The translations under genes and the position numbers were made by a program. Positions 6,088 through 8,227 of a stretch of DNA of 8,227 nt are shown one piece after another. Positions within the stretch are counted from its first letter, which is position 1. Each line of letters begins with the position of its first letter. The notes beneath the pieces were generated by a model. The model saw only the letters and a program-made list of their open reading frames with translations. It ran no database searches and was not told the DNA's origin. Origin of the DNA: Acidobacteriota bacterium (GTDB lineage: Bacteria; Actinomycetota; Acidimicrobiia; Spongiisociales; UBA5794); contig JACZST010000080.1 in assembly GCA_022574065.1 (NCBI GenBank), positions 1 through 8,227 on the forward strand, read 5' to 3'.

Positions 6088-7668
6088 CGATCGCTTTCCC
6101 ACGAGTCTTTTCCCAAGCAAGTAGCCCGACCCGGCCCCGACGCCGGCACCGGGCCAGGTCGACGCTCCGCACATGAACAGCCCTTCGATCGGTGTGCGGT
6201 ATTTCGTCCAGCCGGGGAATGGTCGCAGACCGGCGAACTGCATTGGGTGGTGGCTGCCGCCGAGCGAATCGCCGCCGATCAGGTTGGGGTTGTAGGCCTC
6301 CAGATCCTCTGGGGAGAGCACATGGCGCCCGAGAATCTTCGATGCCACATCGGGTGCGTGCTCTTCGATCAGCTCGATCACTCGATCCGCGTACGGCTCC
6401 TTGGCGTCTCCCCAGCTGGTTGCTGCGATCTCACCGGCGGCGTCGCCGCGGATCGTGCTCGGCACGACCCGCACCTGGACCCAGAGCACATGTTTCCCCT
6501 CGGGGGCACGGCTCGGATCGACCGCCGTCGGCTGCCCGACGACGAGCGTCGGCCGCTCCGGGAGAAGGCCGCCCACCGCCTGCTGATACGCCAGGCCCAT
6601 ATCCTCGAGGTAGGGCCCAATGTGCACATACGCCCAATCCTTCACTTCGTCGCCCGCGCTCCAGCCGGGGAGGCCGCTCATCGCCAGGTGGACCATGAAT
6701 GCGGCGGGGGCGTGCCGGTAGGCGGCGACCTGGCGGTTGAAGCGGGGGGTGAGGTTCGCCGATGGGACGAGCCGGCCGAACAGCACCTTGGGCGTCAGGT
6801 TGGCGACGACGCCTCCTCTCGCTGAGATTCTTTCTCCGGTAGCAAGCTCCACACCGACGGCGCGATCGTCTTCGATCGTGATCGAAGCCACATCCGAGCT
6901 GAGCCCGAGCGCACCTCCGCGGGATTCGAGCAGTGAGACGAGCGCGTCGATGATGGTGTTGGCACCCCCCAGCCCCAGCACCATGCCGTTGAAGTTGGAA
7001 GCGAACGTCTCGAGGAATGGGAAGAGGGCTCCTCCCGGAGCGTCCGGTGGAAAGTCGAGATGCATCCCCCACGATGCGCACAACGCCTGCACCTCGCGGG
7101 ATTCGAAGTGTTCCTCCACGAACTCGCGGGACGACTGCATCACGAGACGGGCGAGATCGAGCGGCCACGTCCATCCGAGGGCACGGCTCCCGTCGAACAG
7201 AGCCCGCGCCGCTTGCACCGAGGGAAGCGTCGTGCCAAGGAGGGGGAAGAGGTGCGGTGCGACCTCGCCGAACCAGTCGGCGAGTCCGGTCCATGCCTCG
7301 GCGTCCGCCACGGACATGGCGCCCACCATGTCGAGCGTGGCTGCCATGTCGGTCGACACGCCGACGAAGCGGCCGTCCGGGAACACCGAGGAGAAGGGTT
7401 TGTCACTCGGGGCGAATGCAAGACCGTGTCGTACGAGGTCGTCGCCGTATTCCGCAAAGAACGGAGAGCCGGCAAAGAGGTTGAGGTTCGTGGCGAACAG
7501 GTCATGCCGGAACCCGGGCAGGGTCAGCTCTTCCGTGCGCACCGCCCCGCCAGGCGCTGCGTTGCGCTCGAGCACGATGACACTCCGTCCGGCCGAGGCC
7601 AGTACGACCGCCGTTGCCAACCCGTTGATGCCGGAGCCCACGACCACCCAGTCGTATGTGGAGCCCAT
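6070..7668 (-). CDS. FAD-dependent oxidoreductase of the phytoene desaturase/COG1233 (CrtI/PYROXD2-like) family
   Basis: Flavoprotein of 532 residues, longer than most carotenoid desaturases (about 490-500) and nearer to the PYROXD2-like branch. The N-terminus has a Rossmann FAD motif, VVVGSGINGLATA (8-20), with Glu34 at the end of the second strand to bind the ribose, followed by RNAAPGGAVRTEE. The C-terminus carries the second FAD-contact block, GLFMCGASTWPGAGVGAGSGY (496-516). The ATG at 7668 is chosen because the Rossmann fold begins at once and a purine-rich AAAAGGGGAG precedes it, though only 2 nt separate it from the ATG. An in-frame ATG at 7698 would add ten residues and has no site. 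No phytoene synthase or other carotenoid gene is in the window, so a carotenoid substrate should not be assumed. The gene is convergent with livM and overlaps it by 18 bp; its last residues come from the edge of the repeat-like stretch. It has no obvious functional link to the transporter. Confidence 0.9.
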   Translation of the reverse strand: MGSTYDWVVVGSGINGLATAVVLASAGRSVIVLERNAAPGGAVRTEELTLPGFRHDLFATNLNLFAGSPFFAEYGDDLVRHGLAFAPSDKPFSSVFPDGRFVGVSTDMAATLDMVGAMSVADAEAWTGLADWFGEVAPHLFPLLGTTLPSVQAARALFDGSRALGWTWPLDLARLVMQSSREFVEEHFESREVQALCASWGMHLDFPPDAPGGALFPFLETFASNFNGMVLGLGGANTIIDALVSLLESRGGALGLSSDVASITIEDDRAVGVELATGERISARGGVVANLTPKVLFGRLVPSANLTPRFNRQVAAYRHAPAAFMVHLAMSGLPGWSAGDEVKDWAYVHIGPYLEDMGLAYQQAVGGLLPERPTLVVGQPTAVDPSRAPEGKHVLWVQVRVVPSTIRGDAAGEIAATSWGDAKEPYADRVIELIEEHAPDVASKILGRHVLSPEDLEAYNPNLIGGDSLGGSHHPMQFAGLRPFPGWTKYRTPIEGLFMCGASTWPGAGVGAGSGYLLGKRLVGKRSSLFCR

Positions 7669-7693
7669 GACTCCCCTTTTGCTGATCGGGGAG

Positions 7694-7699
7694 ATCATA
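7694..7699 (-). promoter_or_regulatory. Candidate -10 box for the oxidoreductase gene
   Basis: On the minus strand TATGAT (one change from TATAAT) ends 25 nt before the ATG at 7668. This would give a leader of about 20 nt that includes the AAAAGGGGAG site. No good TTGACA-like -35 element lies 16-18 nt upstream, so the promoter is only a candidate. Confidence 0.35.
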
Positions 7700-7821
7700 C
7701 GGATCCATGCAGTCCGGATTCGTGGGGTCGCGTAGAGGGCACGCGGATGAGTGGTCGTCGCCACCGCGGGCGTGCCAACCCGTTTTCTATCCGCTGCGCG
7801 TAGGAGCGCTCCGGTCTCTTG

Positions 7822-7841
7822 GGCAACGGCTCAGCGTTGCC
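7822..7841. repeat. Small perfect hairpin in the divergent intergenic region
   Basis: GGCAACG (7822-7828) and CGTTGCC (7835-7841) enclose the 6-nt loop GCTCAG; a G-T pair could add one step outside. No T-run follows on either strand. It could be an operator, a weak terminator or the remnant of a transcript end. Confidence 0.4.
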
Positions 7842-7901
7842 TGTTCTGGCACCCCGAGACCGCACCCCTCTTACCGAGCCGCTTCGAGTCGAGCCCAGTC
7901 G

Positions 7902-8012
7902 ATCGATCCGGAGGCGAAGACGGTCATCGCGTCGGACAAGAGCCTCAATGCCATCGTGACCTTCTACGTGCCCGAGATTTTTGACGATCCGCAGAGTACG
8001 GAGAGCAGGTAG
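7902..8012 (+). pseudogene. Possible coding remnant (no start codon or known family)
   Basis: In one plus frame these codons read IDPEAKTVIASDKSL, then NAIVTFYVPEIFDDPQ, ending at TAG 8010-8012. About four in five third positions are G or C, and the peptide mixes hydrophobic and charged residues like a real protein. Upstream in the same frame the translation turns Arg/Ser-rich, and no start codon with a ribosome binding site precedes it. It may be the 3' end of a decayed gene, or chance. I recognise no family. Confidence 0.2.
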
Positions 8013-8078
8013 CGGATGTGGAGAGGAAGGCAGAAGAGTAGTTGCGGGTACTCGAGCAAGGTCAGCAGCCAGTTCGTT

Positions 8079-8119
8079 CGTCTGGGAACAGGAGCGAGGC
8101 GTCTGGCACAGGAGCGAGA
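8079..8119 (+). repeat. Imperfect 20-bp tandem duplication ahead of the Tat-signal gene
   Basis: Two adjacent units, CGTCTGGGAACAGGAGCGAG and CGTCTGGCACAGGAGCGAG, differ by one insertion and one substitution. Each carries an AGGAG ribosome-binding core. Only the second copy is correctly spaced from the ATG at 8122. Confidence 0.6.
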
Positions 8120-8121
8120 CA

Positions 8122-8227
8122 ATGAACAGAAGTGAGACCACGACCGTCGGCGATCCTACGTGCGCCCACCCGCCTCGGCGGCAGTTCCTGGGCGGCCTCG
8201 CGGCGCTCGGCGCCGGAGCGCTGCTCG
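8122..8227 (+). CDS. 5' end of a Tat-exported protein, function not identifiable
   Basis: The first 35 codons of a gene that runs off the right edge. The ATG at 8122 has AGGAG (8110-8114) 7 nt upstream. The N-terminus is a hydrophilic n-region of 18 residues followed by a twin-arginine motif, PRRQFLGG (Arg19-Arg20), then a hydrophobic stretch LAALGAGALL. This is a classic Tat signal, used to export folded, often cofactor-bearing proteins. The mature part lies outside the window, so no enzyme family can be named. It points away from the oxidoreductase across a 453-bp gap and is probably a separate transcription unit. Confidence 0.7.
   Translation, partial: MNRSETTTVGDPTCAHPPRRQFLGGLAALGAGALL

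Larger units (their letters stand above)
7669..8121. other. Intergenic region without a convincing gene
   Basis: These 453 bp separate the minus-strand oxidoreductase from a plus-strand Tat-signal gene, so both are transcribed outward from here. Contents are a candidate -10 box at 7694-7699, a small hairpin at 7822-7841, a plus-frame stretch with coding-like codon use at about 7902-8012 that lacks a start, and a 20-bp tandem duplication at 8079-8119. Long open frames across it on either strand (for example 7695-8141 minus) have Arg/Ser-rich compositions typical of non-coding high-GC DNA. Confidence 0.6.

Noticed and set aside
6431..7294. Minus-strand open frame of 287 codons in another frame of the oxidoreductase
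   Set aside because: It is Arg-rich and out of frame with the clear FAD-binding protein, with no independent support.
6737..7735. Plus-strand open frame of 332 codons opposite the oxidoreductase
   Set aside because: Antisense to a convincing flavoprotein; Ser/Arg/Pro-rich low-information translation with no motifs.

Overview
The window looks like a chromosomal piece of a high-GC actinobacterium-like genome. I favour an Acidimicrobiia-type lineage because codons are strongly G/C-ending and the solute-binding lipoprotein has a long Thr/Ala-rich linker after its lipid cysteine. This is inference from style; no rRNA or other marker gene is present.

Region 1 (1-1111, minus strand): the first two genes of a molybdenum hydroxylase (xanthine dehydrogenase / CO dehydrogenase superfamily) operon. 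They are the FAD-binding medium subunit (CoxM-like, 260-1111) and then the [2Fe-2S] small subunit (CoxS-like), which runs off the left edge. The Mo-binding large subunit is expected just outside the window.

Region 2 (1112-1347): a 236-bp divergent intergenic region with a short dyad close to the coxM-like start.

Region 3 (1348-6087, plus strand): a complete HAAT-type (branched-chain amino acid/amide) ABC importer in the order substrate-binding lipoprotein, LivG, LivF, LivH, LivM. The last four genes overlap by 1 to 8 nt and are probably translationally coupled. A perfect 16-bp hairpin lies just after the binding-protein gene and inside the first codons of livG. It is a likely expression-ratio or attenuation device. 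livM ends in an extra hydrophilic tail encoded by a palindromic, repeat-like stretch.

Region 4 (6070-7668, minus strand): a CrtI/COG1233-type FAD-dependent oxidoreductase, convergent with livM and overlapping its 3' end by 18 bp.

Region 5 (7669-8121): about 450 bp without a convincing gene, holding a probable promoter for the oxidoreductase, a small hairpin, a coding-like remnant and a short tandem duplication. From 8122 the 5' end of a Tat-exported protein runs off the right edge.

Working picture: the importer brings in a small organic solute and the divergently encoded molybdenum hydroxylase may act on it, so the two could form a catabolic locus. The substrate cannot be read from the sequence. 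I see no clearly new multi-gene system. The most unusual items are the hairpin embedded in the livG start and the repeat-derived C-terminal tail of LivM.
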